Part shown: piece after piece, positions 13,253 to 13,354 of the stretch
Layout: each line of letters begins with the position of its first letter
How positions within the stretch are numbered: position 1 is the first letter of the stretch
Assembly (NCBI GenBank): GCA_900314375.1
Contig: OMVC01000074.1
Location: 1 to 13,354 of the forward strand
Source: an uncultured bacterium
GTDB lineage: Bacteria > Cyanobacteriota > Vampirovibrionia > Gastranaerophilales > Gastranaerophilaceae
DNA length: 13,354 nucleotides
Direction: 5' to 3'
Translations under genes and position numbers: made by a program
The notes under the pieces: generated by a model
What the model was told of the DNA's origin: nothing
Database searches by the model: none
Seen by the model: the letters and a program-made list of their open reading frames with translations, nothing else

Positions 13253-13354
13253 ATGATAAATAAAATTAATGCATTACCCAATTATTGTAATGGGAAATTA
13301 TACACCAGATGGGATTCTGTAAATAAGATATTTGGGGGCGGTGCAATTCTTGCA
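13253..13354 (+). CDS. Start of an unidentified gene, cut by the window edge
   Basis: An ATG at 13253 follows AAAGGAG (13240-13246) at 6-nt spacing, which strongly supports a real start. Only 34 codons are present, reading MINKINALPNYCNGKLYT and ending ...FGGGAILA, with no stop before the window ends. The stretch is too short to identify. The GGGAILA at the edge could lead into many folds and is not evidence of a P-loop. The gene is divergent from the SLH gene across a 134-bp gap that contains an inverted repeat. Confidence 0.7.
   Translation, partial: MINKINALPNYCNGKLYTRWDSVNKIFGGGAILA

Overview
The window is AT-rich (clearly below 40% G+C by eye) and densely coded. It carries mainly housekeeping genes plus a few lineage-specific ones. 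Strong AAGGAG-type ribosome-binding sites, sigma70-like promoters, a signal-peptide protein with S-layer-homology (SLH) repeats, an SLC45-type sugar transporter and a TPR protein together suggest a non-photosynthetic relative of the Cyanobacteria (Vampirovibrionia/Gastranaerophilales, 'Melainabacteria'). This is an inference from gene style. No rRNA or marker gene here proves it, and a low-GC Firmicute-like host is not excluded.

Layout, left to right. Positions 1-2292 hold the 3' part of a Snf2/HepA-family helicase, cut by the window edge. It is followed on the same strand by an SLC45/GPH-like sugar transporter that ends in a clear terminator. A promoter then drives tRNA-Lys(UUU). Downstream of the tRNA lies a gene-free, unusually GC-rich block made of two ~87-bp direct repeats flanking a long palindrome. 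Next comes a hemolysin III (PAQR-like) membrane protein whose C-terminus sits in the -1 frame after an A7 run. A convergent regulator made of two HTH-like halves follows.

From 5628 a rightward block encodes peptidyl-tRNA hydrolase (pth), a TPR protein with its own strong promoter, a CNT-family nucleoside transporter, and the bifunctional riboflavin kinase/FAD synthetase (ribF). ribF has no Shine-Dalgarno and a TATAAT so close to the ATG that it may be leaderless. From 9933 to 13118 two leftward genes follow: a 615-residue Cys- and Trp-free coiled-coil/Gly-Ala-rich protein of unknown function, and an exported SLH protein. A last rightward gene begins at 13253 and leaves the window.

The genes do not form one pathway. 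pth belongs to translation, ribF to flavin cofactors, CNT and SLC45 to uptake of nucleosides and sugars, and SLH to the envelope. I did not find a convincing complete new defence or mobile system. The items most worth following up are the hemolysin III frameshift site, the repeat/palindrome block behind tRNA-Lys, the uncharacterised 615-residue protein, the altered substrate loop of the CNT transporter, and the possible leaderless ribF.
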